DNA of 64,000 nucleotides. It comes from Leeuwenhoekiella palythoae. GTDB lineage: Bacteria; Bacteroidota; Bacteroidia; Flavobacteriales; Flavobacteriaceae. The notes under the pieces were generated by a model. It was not told the origin of the DNA, made no database searches, and worked only from the letters and a program-made list of their open reading frames with translations. Positions 9,427-17,427 of this stretch are shown here, piece after piece. Every line of letters begins with the position of its first letter. Position 1 is the stretch's first letter. The DNA lies in contig NZ_FQXT01000004.1 in assembly GCF_900130045.1 (NCBI RefSeq), positions 513,276-577,275 on the forward strand. Reading direction: 5' to 3'. A program made the position numbers and the translations under genes.

Positions 9427-10337
9427 GTTCGATAAAACAATTCCTGAATACCGCATATCAAAGGGTGATAGATTACTATTTTAATCTTCGCCTACAGTGC
9501 AATCAACAGCTTATCCTTAAAAACAAATCTAATGGCATATTTGCCGTTGAGGTGTTCTCTAAAATGGGTTTTGGAGCAAACTTTATTTGGTTGCTTGAAA
9601 TTCTTGAATATTGTGACTCCGCGGGTTTAAAACCTTTTGTGATTTTTAGAAATCCGTCCAAAAGAATTGGCTCAAAAAGCTTTTCAGAATTCGTAAAATT
9701 TAAAAATGATTCTCAAAAGCCATTCTTCCTCCATTATGCGGTTATGCGGTCTTTTAAAGAATTGGGTTTGAACACGGCATGGAATTACAATTCGGCTTTA
9801 ACTTTAGAACGAGCAAATTACTTACTCAATAAATATCTGAAAATTGATGCCGAAGTTACCGAATTTGTACACAAATATAGTGCAATTGAATTCAAAGCAA
9901 ATCGTATCATAGGCGTACACTTCAGGGGGACAGACAAAATTGCCGAGGCTCCTGCTGTTTCATATGAACAGGTAAAAAAGGTCTTACTTTCCGAGTTTGA
10001 AAAAGAATCGCAAAACATTCAATTTTTTCTGGCTAGTGATGATCATACTTTCATCGATTATATGACCCTGGAATTTGAAGAAAACCAGATATTATGTAGA
10101 ACGATCAATCGTTCTAAAAATGGGAAACCCATTCATATTACAGCAAAGAATCATCGCGAGGTTAACCGCGAAGCTTTAATTGATTGCCTCATTCTTGCGA
10201 AGTGCGACAAACTGATCAAAACAGCCTCGATTTTAAGCGGTTGCTCTGTGGTTTTCAATCCAAATTTGGAAGTCGAAATGCTTAATGAGCCATACCCCAA
10301 CTACCGATTTTTTCCAGAAAAGTTATTTTTAAAATAA
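9423..10337 (+). CDS. Fucosyltransferase-like GT-B protein (NodZ/O-FucT superfamily)
   Basis: 304 residues. The recognisable block is [16 protein letters not shown] near 161-176, matching the GDP-fucose-binding HxRxTDK motif of GT23/O-FucT-type enzymes, followed by [11 protein letters not shown] and the C-terminal [24 protein letters not shown], which resembles the conserved donor-site helix of that superfamily. It is inserted between neuB and neuC and coupled to neuB by ATGA. Fucose transfer is an inference from the motif. A second fucosyl-type enzyme (GT10) at 209 supports a GDP-fucose supply. Confidence 0.62.
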   Translation: MSSIKQFLNTAYQRVIDYYFNLRLQCNQQLILKNKSNGIFAVEVFSKMGFGANFIWLLEILEYCDSAGLKPFVIFRNPSKRIGSKSFSEFVKFKNDSQKPFFLHYAVMRSFKELGLNTAWNYNSALTLERANYLLNKYLKIDAEVTEFVHKYSAIEFKANRIIGVHFRGTDKIAEAPAVSYEQVKKVLLSEFEKESQNIQFFLASDDHTFIDYMTLEFEENQILCRTINRSKNGKPIHITAKNHREVNREALIDCLILAKCDKLIKTASILSGCSVVFNPNLEVEMLNEPYPNYRFFPEKLFLK

Positions 10338-10345
10338 AATTCACT

Positions 10346-11467
10346 TTGAAAAAAATAGCTTTTCTTACCGGGACTCGGGCAGATTTTGGGAAACTGAAAT
10401 CACTTATTCGGGCAGTTCATGATTCAACTGACTTTGCATATGGAATTTTTGCAACCGGAATGCATCTGCTCGAGCAATATGGCCTCACTGTTATTGAAAT
10501 TGAAAAAGCAGGTTTTCAAAATATTGAGCGCTTTCCCAATCATACCTCAGAAGCCACGATGGACCTCACTTTGGCTAAAACTATCGAAGGTTTTTCAGCC
10601 TTCGTTAAAACAGTTGAGCCTGATTTAATAATTGTTCACGGTGATCGGGTCGAAGCGCTGGCCGGTGCAATTGTGGGTTCGTTGAATAATATTTTGGTAG
10701 GTCATATTGAAGGCGGCGAACTTTCTGGAACTGTTGATGAACTTATTAGGCATTCGGTAAGTAAATTGAGCCATATTCATTTTGTATCTCACGAGACTGC
10801 GGCGACACGCTTGGTACAAATGGGCGAACTCGAGAGCAGTATATTCAATATTGGTTCGGCTGATTTAGATGTGTTATTCAGTGAGACCTTACCCAATCTC
10901 GAAACTGTAAAAACTTATTACAACATTCCGTTTGAAAGCTACGCGGTAGTCTTATTTCATTCGGTAACCACCGCGCATCAAGAAACTGCAACGCACGCAT
11001 TTGATTTTGTAGCGGCGCTTCTGGAAGATGATCAAAATTATGTGGTGATATACCCCAATAATGACCGTGGTTCTTCCGCTATTTTAAAAGCGTATCGCCA
11101 ATTTCAAGAGCATCCTCAATTCCGGCTTTTTCCGTCCTTGCGGTTTGAGTATTTCATTACCTTGCTCAAAAACGCGACGTTCTTAGTAGGAAACAGCAGT
11201 GCCGGTATTCACGAGGCTCCCTATCTGGGTATTCCTACGGTAAATGTGGGCAGGCGCCAAGAAAACCGGGACTTACAAACCGACAGCATCATTCACGTGG
11301 ATAATGCTAAAGCAGCTATTTTAAAAGGTATCGCTTCCGCGAAAGCATTAAAGGTTAAACCAAAAGGAACAAAAAGTACTATTACAGCTGCATCTGGATT
11401 TTTGGAAGCGCTAAGAACCGAATCTTTTTGGCAAATAGACCATCAGAAGCAGTTTCGGGATCTTTAA
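10346..11467 (+). CDS. neuC: UDP-N-acetylglucosamine 2-epimerase (hydrolysing)
   Basis: Makes ManNAc from UDP-GlcNAc with release of UDP, the first committed step to Neu5Ac. 373 residues with KIAFLTGTRADFGKLKSLI at the N-terminus, HGDRVEALAGAIVG near 95-108, HIEGGELSGTVDE, RHSVSKLSHIHFVS, and C-terminal FLVGNSSAGIHEAP. These agree closely with SiaA/NeuC of Neisseria and E. coli. The TTG start at 10346 lies nine bases after the previous gene. With neuB and neuA it completes CMP-Neu5Ac synthesis from UDP-GlcNAc. The gene ends three bases before a large palindromic repeat. Confidence 0.95.
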   Translation: MKKIAFLTGTRADFGKLKSLIRAVHDSTDFAYGIFATGMHLLEQYGLTVIEIEKAGFQNIERFPNHTSEATMDLTLAKTIEGFSAFVKTVEPDLIIVHGDRVEALAGAIVGSLNNILVGHIEGGELSGTVDELIRHSVSKLSHIHFVSHETAATRLVQMGELESSIFNIGSADLDVLFSETLPNLETVKTYYNIPFESYAVVLFHSVTTAHQETATHAFDFVAALLEDDQNYVVIYPNNDRGSSAILKAYRQFQEHPQFRLFPSLRFEYFITLLKNATFLVGNSSAGIHEAPYLGIPTVNVGRRQENRDLQTDSIIHVDNAKAAILKGIASAKALKVKPKGTKSTITAASGFLEALRTESFWQIDHQKQFRDL

Positions 11468-11469
11468 AG

Positions 11470-11612
11470 TGTCACTTCGAGTGAATTAAGTGTAGCGATA
11501 GCGAAACTTAATTTGTATCGAGAAGTCATAGTTGTTAGTAAGTTTATAATTTATAAGGGTTCTCGATACAATTTTATCGAGCCCAGGCTCTCAAAAATCA
11601 CTCGAAGTGACA
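11470..11612 (+). repeat. Nested palindromic element, copy A
   Basis: The outer arms are a perfect 15-base inverted repeat: TGTCACTTCGAGTGA at 11470-11484 and its reverse complement at 11598-11612. Inside lies a second perfect 12-base inverted repeat: TTGTATCGAGAA at 11513-11524 and TTCTCGATACAA at 11560-11571. The nested design could fold into a cruciform or a long RNA hairpin. It begins right after neuC and ends 15 bases before the GIY-YIG gene. Confidence 0.9.
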
Positions 11613-11627
11613 AACAAATCCTAATTC

Positions 11628-11918
11628 TTGAAAGTCTATAATGTTTATATTCTAAGATGTCGGGATAAAACCTATTATACCGGTATAACTTCTGATCTTT
11701 GGGAGCGGGTTGAACAATATCAATCCGGGAAGTACAACAATTCTTATACATCTAGCAGAAGACCAATTGAATTGGTTTATTATTGTGAATTTACAGAACC
11801 AGAGTTGGCAATTGAATTTGAGAAGCGGATTAAAAAATGGTCTCAGGCTAAGAAAGAAGCTTTGATTAATGGGGAATTTGAAAAACTACCTAACTTGGCT
11901 AAAAAACGTTTTAAATAA
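11628..11918 (+). CDS. GIY-YIG nuclease domain protein (UPF0213/UvrC-N-like)
   Basis: 96 residues. KVYNVYILRC at 2-11 supplies the GIY strand (here VYI) and YYTGITSDL at 16-24 supplies the YIG strand (here YTG). RVEQYQSG carries the conserved Arg region, and AIEFEKRIKKWSQAKKEALI includes the catalytic Glu and basic helix. The length equals the stand-alone single-domain family often mislabelled as excinuclease C. The start is TTG at 11628. It is bounded immediately on both sides by copies of a nested palindrome. Such proteins can nick or cleave branched DNA, so the palindromes are plausible substrates; this link is inferred. Confidence 0.85.
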   Translation: MKVYNVYILRCRDKTYYTGITSDLWERVEQYQSGKYNNSYTSSRRPIELVYYCEFTEPELAIEFEKRIKKWSQAKKEALINGEFEKLPNLAKKRFK

Positions 11919-12062
11919 TGTCACTTCGAGTGGTTGAAGCATAGCGTTAGCGGAGCTTCAGATGTATCGAGAAGTTTTAGGAGTTATGATGTCTTGAGTT
12001 CACTTGGCTTCTCGATACATTTGCTTTCGGCTTGTGGCCTCAATCAAACACTCGAAGTGACA
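11919..12062 (+). repeat. Nested palindromic element, copy B
   Basis: Same architecture as copy A. The outer arms TGTCACTTCGAGTG (11919-11932) and CACTCGAAGTGACA (12049-12062) are perfect complements. The inner arms ATGTATCGAGAAG (11962-11974) and CTTCTCGATACAT (12008-12020) are also perfect. Both copies share an AGCG(A/T)TAGCG stretch between left outer and left inner arm. It starts at the base after the GIY-YIG stop codon. The centre differs from copy A, so arms are conserved more than spacers. Confidence 0.9.
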
Positions 12063-12087
12063 GTGTTCTAGCTTAATTACGTTTTGC

Positions 12088-12173
12088 ATTGGGCCTCAAT
12101 CAAACATTTAAACTGACAGGCTTCTCGATACACCGGTCTCGACTTGAGGTCTCGACCGACACTCGAAGTGACA
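12088..12173 (+). repeat. Decayed right halves of the nested palindrome
   Basis: After copy B, GGCCTCAATCAAACA recurs at about 12092-12106 and leads to a degenerate outer arm (AAACTGACAG). Then CTTCTCGATACAC (12121-12133) and CACTCGAAGTGACA (12160-12173) repeat the inner and outer right arms with no matching left arms. The 337 bases from 11919 to 12255 therefore hold one full element, at least two partial ones and a short A-rich tandem repeat, with no gene. Confidence 0.8.
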
Positions 12174-12194
12174 GATTTTGATATCTTTAATTTA

Positions 12195-12215
12195 GAAAAA
12201 CGAAAAACGAAAAAC
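12195..12215 (+). repeat. Short tandem repeat, three GAAAAAC units
   Basis: Three perfect copies of the 7-mer GAAAAAC followed by a partial fourth. It sits between the palindrome remnants and the promoter of the next gene. It could be a slippage-prone spacer or just low-complexity DNA. Confidence 0.7.
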
Positions 12216-12236
12216 GAAATATGCATTTTAAACTTA

Positions 12237-12244
12237 TAACTTTG
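12237..12244 (+). promoter_or_regulatory. Candidate -7 box TAACTTTG
   Basis: Matches the Bacteroidota -7 consensus TAnnTTTG and lies 11 bases before the TTG start of the 12256 gene. No convincing -33 TTTG is visible at the usual distance. A new promoter here would make sense because the repeat cassette separates this part of the locus from neuC. Confidence 0.5.
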
Positions 12245-12255
12245 AATCTAAAACC

Positions 12256-13662
12256 TTGACTTTAGCATCTCAAAAGACCTTAGGAATTGTAATAACAGAT
12301 GGGGTTGGCTTTCGGAATTTTGTGCTGAGTACGTTCTTGACTAAAGCTGCCCGATCTTTTGAAAAAGTAGTTATATTTTCCGGACTCCCATCTACGGCAT
12401 ATCCTGACCTTGATGCGGCGTTTTTTACCATTGTAGAACTTCCTGTTTTTACTGAAACTAAAAAGAATTGGTTTTGGCGTAAACTGAAAGAAGTAGCACA
12501 CCTGCAGAAACATAAATCCAATCCGGGTATTGCAGATAATTACGAGATGAACAAAGCCAAGAGCTGGAGTGCGCACGGACTTTTGGTTCGATTTGTTTAT
12601 GCCGTCAGTTCAATTTTTCATAGCGAAAAGAACATCCTTCGGTATGAAAAGTTCCATGAGCGAAGCTTTGCAGGAGACGCTATTGTAACTAAATACGGTG
12701 AAATTTTAAAAGAGCATGAACCAGATATTTTATTCTTTACACATCAGCGACCACCCTTTATTGCTACTCTGGTCTTTTGGGCGAAAAAGCTAAAGATTCC
12801 TACCGCATCGTTTATTTTTAGTTGGGATAACCTGGCTTCAAAAGGGAGGATGGCCTCAACTTTTGACTACTTTTTGGTCTGGAGCGATTTGATGAAAAGG
12901 GAATTACTTCGGTTTTATCCCTATACTAATCCGCAGGCGGTTTCTATCGTAGGGACTCCGCAATTTGAGCCGTATGTATTGCCAGAATTCGATATGCCAA
13001 AGACTAATTTTCTGGAAGCTTTCGACCTAAATGCTGATGAAAAAATTATGTGCTACAGCTGCGCTGATGCCACGATTGGCCCTAACGATCCGTTGGTGAT
13101 CGCGACTTTGGCTGAAGGTATCCGTTCGGGAGCAATCGATTCGTGTCAGCTTTTGGTACGGACTTCACCGGCAGAAGATGAGCAGCGTTTCGCAGAAACC
13201 AAAACCAAATACCCTGAAATAAAATGGAATCATCCCAAATGGGAACTCACCCGGGAAGGGCATCCCGAGCCCTGGTCTCAACGGGTACCTACACGCGAAG
13301 ACCTGAGCATGCTTAAAGCTATTCTTAAGTTTTGCGATCTGAACGTCAATATGCTTTCAACTATGAGCCTCGACTTTATGTTGTTTGAAAAGCCGGTTGT
13401 GAATACGGCCTTTGGCAATGGCGCTAACGGACTTTACAACGATCAGCGGTTCTTACAGTATGAGCATTATGATAATGTGGTTAAAAGTGGTGCGGTTAAA
13501 ATCGCCAAAAATGCAGAAGAATTGTATACTGCTGTAAACGCATACCTGCGTAATCCCAATCTGGATCTGGAAAATCGCAGGAAGCTTATCGATATGCAGG
13601 TGGGTAAACCTCTTAACGAAACCACTCAAGCTTGTGTACAAGCTTTAAAAAATACTTTATGA
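12256..13662 (+). CDS. Putative GT-B glycosyltransferase, family not recognised
   Basis: 468 residues, no signal peptide. The first half is Rossmann-like with LGIVITDGVGFRN at the N-terminus and DILFFTHQRPPFIATL and FIFSWDNLASKGRM in the middle. The C-terminal half has LLVRTSPAEDEQRF and then LNVNMLSTMSLDFMLFEKPVVN, which occupies the place of the nucleotide-binding S/T-S motif of GT-B enzymes related to capsule and CDP-glycerol transferases. It follows the repeat cassette and its own promoter, and overlaps the next GT4 gene by ATGA. It is one candidate for the missing sialyltransferase, but I see no classical GT42/52/80 signature. Confidence 0.6.
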   Translation: MTLASQKTLGIVITDGVGFRNFVLSTFLTKAARSFEKVVIFSGLPSTAYPDLDAAFFTIVELPVFTETKKNWFWRKLKEVAHLQKHKSNPGIADNYEMNKAKSWSAHGLLVRFVYAVSSIFHSEKNILRYEKFHERSFAGDAIVTKYGEILKEHEPDILFFTHQRPPFIATLVFWAKKLKIPTASFIFSWDNLASKGRMASTFDYFLVWSDLMKRELLRFYPYTNPQAVSIVGTPQFEPYVLPEFDMPKTNFLEAFDLNADEKIMCYSCADATIGPNDPLVIATLAEGIRSGAIDSCQLLVRTSPAEDEQRFAETKTKYPEIKWNHPKWELTREGHPEPWSQRVPTREDLSMLKAILKFCDLNVNMLSTMSLDFMLFEKPVVNTAFGNGANGLYNDQRFLQYEHYDNVVKSGAVKIAKNAEELYTAVNAYLRNPNLDLENRRKLIDMQVGKPLNETTQACVQALKNTL

Positions 13663-14750
13663 GCACCAAAAGATTAGCGGTAGTTTGTAATTATGTCCTT
13701 CGAGCCGATCGCATCGGCGGTATGGATCGTTTTTTTGTGGCTTATGATAAAGCAGCGAAAGCTAAGGGTTATGAAGTAGATTGGTTTTTTCCGGATGTTT
13801 TGGATAAAACATTTTACGAGGGTGTTACCCTTTTTTCTGCGGAAGGAAATTCAAGTGTCGAAGCCTTTTTTCTCAATTACCTTCAGGAAAATGAAAAAAC
13901 CTATACCGCTCTAGTTACCCATTTTACCGAGTTGTGTACCCCTTTTTATAAAAAAGCCAAACAAGCCGGAAGGATCAAAAACTTAATCGCCATAGATCAC
14001 AATCCACGTCCTTTAAATGGTTTTCCGCTTAAAAAGCAGTTGAAAAACCGTCTTAAAGGCTATTTACATCATAAAGCTATAGACCGGTTTATAGGAGTAA
14101 GCAGCTATACGGCCCGGCATATTGTGAAAGATCTGGGCAAAGTGGTAGCCCGCAAAACCGGAGTGATTTACAACGGTATTGATACTTCGGTCTTTAAAAA
14201 AAGAGAAAACCACGATCTTAATCAGGAAGGCAAAGTTCAATTTGTTGTGGTTTCTCACCTGCGGGAATCTAAAGGCTTGCAGGATTTGATAGATGCCCTG
14301 GCGCTGTTGAAACCCGATTTGCAAAACAAACTCCACATCACCATTTATGGCGAAGGTCCGCTGGAAGAAGGCCTAAAGCAACAGGCCAAAGACAAAGGGG
14401 TTGATCAATTGCTGACATTCAAAGGCAGTTCTTCAGAGATTCCACAACTTTTGGCCGATTACCAGTATCTCATTCAACCTACGTATATGGAATGCTTCAG
14501 TCTCTCTATCCTCGAGAGTTTATCGGCAAATGTACCGGTGATTACCACCACGGTTGGTGGTAATCCCGAGATTATCAAAGAAGATAAAAACGGATTTTTA
14601 GTTCAACCAAAGGATAAACGGGCCCTTGCAGCCATTATTGAAGAAGTAGTACTTGGGGATCGAAAAATAACTGAAGACACTTCGGTTTTAATTGAAAAGG
14701 AATACACGCTAGACCGTATGGTCGCTGAACATATAAATTTACTGGACTGA
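13659..14750 (+). CDS. GT4 family glycosyltransferase
   Basis: 363 residues from the ATG at 13659, which overlaps the preceding stop as ATGA. A TTG 27 bases upstream would only add a poor extension within the previous gene. GT-B features: VCNYVLRADRIGGMDRF at the start, VIYNGIDTSVFK near 169-180, VVVSHLRESKGLQDLIDAL and the E-x7-E pair ECFSLSILE at 278-286. It probably uses a UDP- or GDP-sugar and retains the anomeric configuration, as GT4 enzymes do. Confidence 0.9.
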   Translation: MSTKRLAVVCNYVLRADRIGGMDRFFVAYDKAAKAKGYEVDWFFPDVLDKTFYEGVTLFSAEGNSSVEAFFLNYLQENEKTYTALVTHFTELCTPFYKKAKQAGRIKNLIAIDHNPRPLNGFPLKKQLKNRLKGYLHHKAIDRFIGVSSYTARHIVKDLGKVVARKTGVIYNGIDTSVFKKRENHDLNQEGKVQFVVVSHLRESKGLQDLIDALALLKPDLQNKLHITIYGEGPLEEGLKQQAKDKGVDQLLTFKGSSSEIPQLLADYQYLIQPTYMECFSLSILESLSANVPVITTTVGGNPEIIKEDKNGFLVQPKDKRALAAIIEEVVLGDRKITEDTSVLIEKEYTLDRMVAEHINLLD

Positions 14751-15883
14751 TGCACATTGCTTTTTTAACTCCTGAGTATCCTCATCCTTATTTAAACCGA
14801 AGTGGCGGTCTGGGAACCAGTATCAAAAACCTGGCATCAAGTCTGGTTGAGGCCGGGGAACGCGTTACGGTTTTTGTGTACAGTCAGGCCGAAGACCGGG
14901 AATTTGAAGATCAGGGAGTCCAAATTCACAGCATCGCAAAACGGAAGTATACATTCGCAGGCTGGTATTTGCATAGTAAATTTTTACAGCGCTATATCAA
15001 TAAAATTATTCTTCTAGATGGGATAAATGTTCTTGAGGCACCTGATTGGACCGGAATTACGGCTTTGATGCATTTTAAATGTCCTTTAGTAATTCGCTGT
15101 AACGGAAGTGACGGGTATTTTTGCCATTTAGATAGCCGAAAGCAAAAACCCAAAAACCGTTGGTTTGAAATGCAGGCACTTAAAAATGCCGATCATATTC
15201 TTGCGGCAAGTGCTTTTACAGCAAAATTGACTAAAGCAATTTTTGGACTGAAGAATGAAATACAAGTGATACCTAATTCAATCGACACAGAGCTTTTTAA
15301 GCCGGTTCAAATTCCGGAGGTTTCCAATCGCATACTGTATTATGGAAGTGTCATCCGTAAAAAAGGAGTTTTAGAACTGGCTGAAATTTGCAACTTGGTT
15401 TTTAAGGAAAACGCAAGTGCGCGGCTTATTCTTGCAGGAAATGATGTGAAAGATGTTTTTACAGGCAGATCAACTCAGGAACTTTTTATGGAAGTAGTAA
15501 AGTCTAAATTTCATAATCAAATTGAGTTTAAAGGGCTACTTCCTTATAAGGCTGTTCAGGAAGAGATCGCGAAAGCTTCCGTTGTTGTTCTGCCCAGCTT
15601 CGCAGAAGCTTTACCGATGACCTGGATTGAAGCCATGGCGATGGAAAAAGCGCTGGTCACTTCTAATATTGGTTGGGCAAATGAGGTGATGATCGATGGA
15701 GAGACTGGTTATGCCGTGGACCCTAAAGATCATCAGGCATATTCAGATGCAATTTTGCAATTACTCGATTCCGAAACTTTAAGAAAAAGAATGGGGATTA
15801 ACGCCCGAAAACGGGTTTCTGAAAAATTTGCGACTCAGGTAGTTGTTAAACAAAATCTGGAATTCTATAAAAGTTTAGTCTAA
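14750..15883 (+). CDS. GT4 family glycosyltransferase
   Basis: 377 residues, with ATG sharing one base with the previous TGA. The N-terminus FLTPEYPHPYLNRSGGLGTS is the classic GT4/GT5 acceptor-domain glycine loop. VIPNSIDTELFKP, ILYYGSVIRKKGVLELAEIC and the E-x7-E motif FAEALPMTWIEAMAMEKA follow. It is placed two bases before the next gene. Typical of exopolysaccharide and LPS loci; donor unknown. Confidence 0.92.
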   Translation: MHIAFLTPEYPHPYLNRSGGLGTSIKNLASSLVEAGERVTVFVYSQAEDREFEDQGVQIHSIAKRKYTFAGWYLHSKFLQRYINKIILLDGINVLEAPDWTGITALMHFKCPLVIRCNGSDGYFCHLDSRKQKPKNRWFEMQALKNADHILAASAFTAKLTKAIFGLKNEIQVIPNSIDTELFKPVQIPEVSNRILYYGSVIRKKGVLELAEICNLVFKENASARLILAGNDVKDVFTGRSTQELFMEVVKSKFHNQIEFKGLLPYKAVQEEIAKASVVVLPSFAEALPMTWIEAMAMEKALVTSNIGWANEVMIDGETGYAVDPKDHQAYSDAILQLLDSETLRKRMGINARKRVSEKFATQVVVKQNLEFYKSLV

Positions 15884-15885
15884 GC

Positions 15886-17427
15886 TTGATTTTATTAATT
15901 CATAATAACAAACATCCCGTCGAAATTCTGAAAGACGGGCAGCCTCTTGATATGTATATTCAAAAACAAGCGGTAAGTGCCGCTTGTTTTCTTTTAGCCG
16001 AAAAGTTCCCCAAGGAATTTTTTGTTTGGGTGCATCAGGATTTAAAAGGTAACCTCAACATTGATTTTTTCAAAGCACATTCGAATACTATAGAAATGCT
16101 TAGTTACGCAGCCAATAAATCTTTGGTTATTTCGGAAGAAATGGGTTATGTAGATCAGAGTGTGTTTTTCCGAATTCAACCCAACGTAAAATATCCCACT
16201 TGGTTAATGAGTGGATCTGCTGGTTACATTAGCTGTAAAGCCTTAAATCATTTTAGAAGCTTTCTTCCGATGTATGCTAACTTTGATCTGTTTCTTTGTG
16301 TGTTGGCTAAAGTAGGAATGCCTAAGGGCTTGAGAGCTTACAGCGAGCCCCGGCTTATTAAAAAACCAGATTATAGTGGCATTTCATTCTCAAAGAACAC
16401 AAATGCTACTTATTCTGCAATTGGAGCTTTACTCGGTAAAAAGTGGCTGCTAATATTTGAATTGCAACGTTTAATGTATAGCAGAAAAATGAATCCAATT
16501 CAGCTCGCAAAAACATATCTGACCAAATCTCTTTCCTATTCTGAAATTCCTAATTTAGAAATTGATGATGCCAATCAAAACGAAGCGGAATCTAGGTTAA
16601 GCTTTGATATTGTAATTCCTACATTAGGACGAAAAGAGGTTTTAAAGCAAACTTTAGAAGACTTGGCTGTTCAATCACTTTTACCCAAGTGCGTAATTAT
16701 CATTGAGCAAAATTCCAATAGTGATTCGGTATCAGAGCTTGATTATTTGTACACCGTGAGTTGGCCTTTTGAAATCAAACATACTTTTACCCATCAAACT
16801 GGGGCTTGTAACGCTCGTAACTTGGCTCTAGACCAGGTTGAGGCAGACTGGGTTTTCTTGGCTGATGATGATTTGCGTATTCCCAATGATTTTTTGCAAA
16901 GCGCGAATTCATTTATACAGAATGAAAAGCCTCAGGCTTTTACAGTAAGTTGCTTACAGCAAGGAGAGGTGGAGCAGGAGGACACCGTAATTCAATGGCC
17001 TTCTTTTGGTTCGGGTTGTAGTTTTGTAAAAGCTTCGGCATTAAAATCTATTCGTTTTGATATGGCCTTGGAACATGGTTTTGGAGAAGATGCCGATTTT
17101 GGTATGCAGTTGCGTAAATCTGGTGTTGATATACTTTATAATCCTTTTTTAAAGCTTTTACATTTAAAAGCTCCTGTGGGAGGTTTTCGAAAATCAGTTG
17201 ATAAACCTTGGCAAAGCGAAAACCTTTCGCCTAAACCTGCGCCAACAGTTTTAGCATCGATTCTGAAGCACGCAACCCCGTCTCAGATAAAAGGATATAA
17301 AACTTTATTATTTTTAAAATTTTACCGCTTGCAAAAGAATAAAAATCCATTTTCCTATTTTCTACACATGCAGAAACGTTGGAAGGTTAGTTTATTTTGG
17401 GCAGAGAAACTTTCGAATACAAAATGA
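15886..17427 (+). CDS. Two-part protein: unknown N-terminal domain plus GT2 domain
   Basis: 513 residues, longer than its GT2 neighbours. Residues 1 to about 235 form a region I do not recognise, including SEEMGYVDQSVFFRIQPNVK. From about 240 a GT2 domain begins: FDIVIPTLGRKEVLKQTLED, IIIEQNSNSDS and the metal site FLADDDLRIPNDF, then EHGFGEDADFGMQLRKSG. The TTG start lies two bases after the previous stop. The N-terminal part may bind acceptor or partner proteins. It ends as ATGATG with the next GT2 gene. Confidence 0.8.
   Translation: MILLIHNNKHPVEILKDGQPLDMYIQKQAVSAACFLLAEKFPKEFFVWVHQDLKGNLNIDFFKAHSNTIEMLSYAANKSLVISEEMGYVDQSVFFRIQPNVKYPTWLMSGSAGYISCKALNHFRSFLPMYANFDLFLCVLAKVGMPKGLRAYSEPRLIKKPDYSGISFSKNTNATYSAIGALLGKKWLLIFELQRLMYSRKMNPIQLAKTYLTKSLSYSEIPNLEIDDANQNEAESRLSFDIVIPTLGRKEVLKQTLEDLAVQSLLPKCVIIIEQNSNSDSVSELDYLYTVSWPFEIKHTFTHQTGACNARNLALDQVEADWVFLADDDLRIPNDFLQSANSFIQNEKPQAFTVSCLQQGEVEQEDTVIQWPSFGSGCSFVKASALKSIRFDMALEHGFGEDADFGMQLRKSGVDILYNPFLKLLHLKAPVGGFRKSVDKPWQSENLSPKPAPTVLASILKHATPSQIKGYKTLLFLKFYRLQKNKNPFSYFLHMQKRWKVSLFWAEKLSNTK

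Larger units (their letters stand above)
11470..12062 (+). other. Palindrome - GIY-YIG gene - palindrome cassette
   Basis: Two ~144-base elements of the same architecture frame a 97-codon GIY-YIG gene with almost no spare sequence: 15 bases on the left and zero on the right, where the second element starts directly after the TAA. The whole block interrupts a run of otherwise overlapping or closely spaced glycan genes. The layout resembles REP elements with their resident nuclease or transposase, but mobility is inference. Confidence 0.5.

Noticed and set aside
8386-11467. Legionaminic or pseudaminic acid synthesis instead of Neu5Ac
   Set aside because: NeuB and NeuC motifs match the Neu5Ac enzymes closely, and no dehydratase/aminotransferase pair (PseB/C or LegB/C) is in the window.
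11628-11918. Excinuclease UvrC fragment
   Set aside because: The 96-residue protein is complete with start, stop and the full GIY-YIG domain of the stand-alone family; no other UvrC part follows.
11470-12173. The repeated arms could be mistaken for a small CRISPR array
   Set aside because: Repeats are inverted and nested rather than direct and evenly spaced, spacers are not uniform and no cas gene is near.
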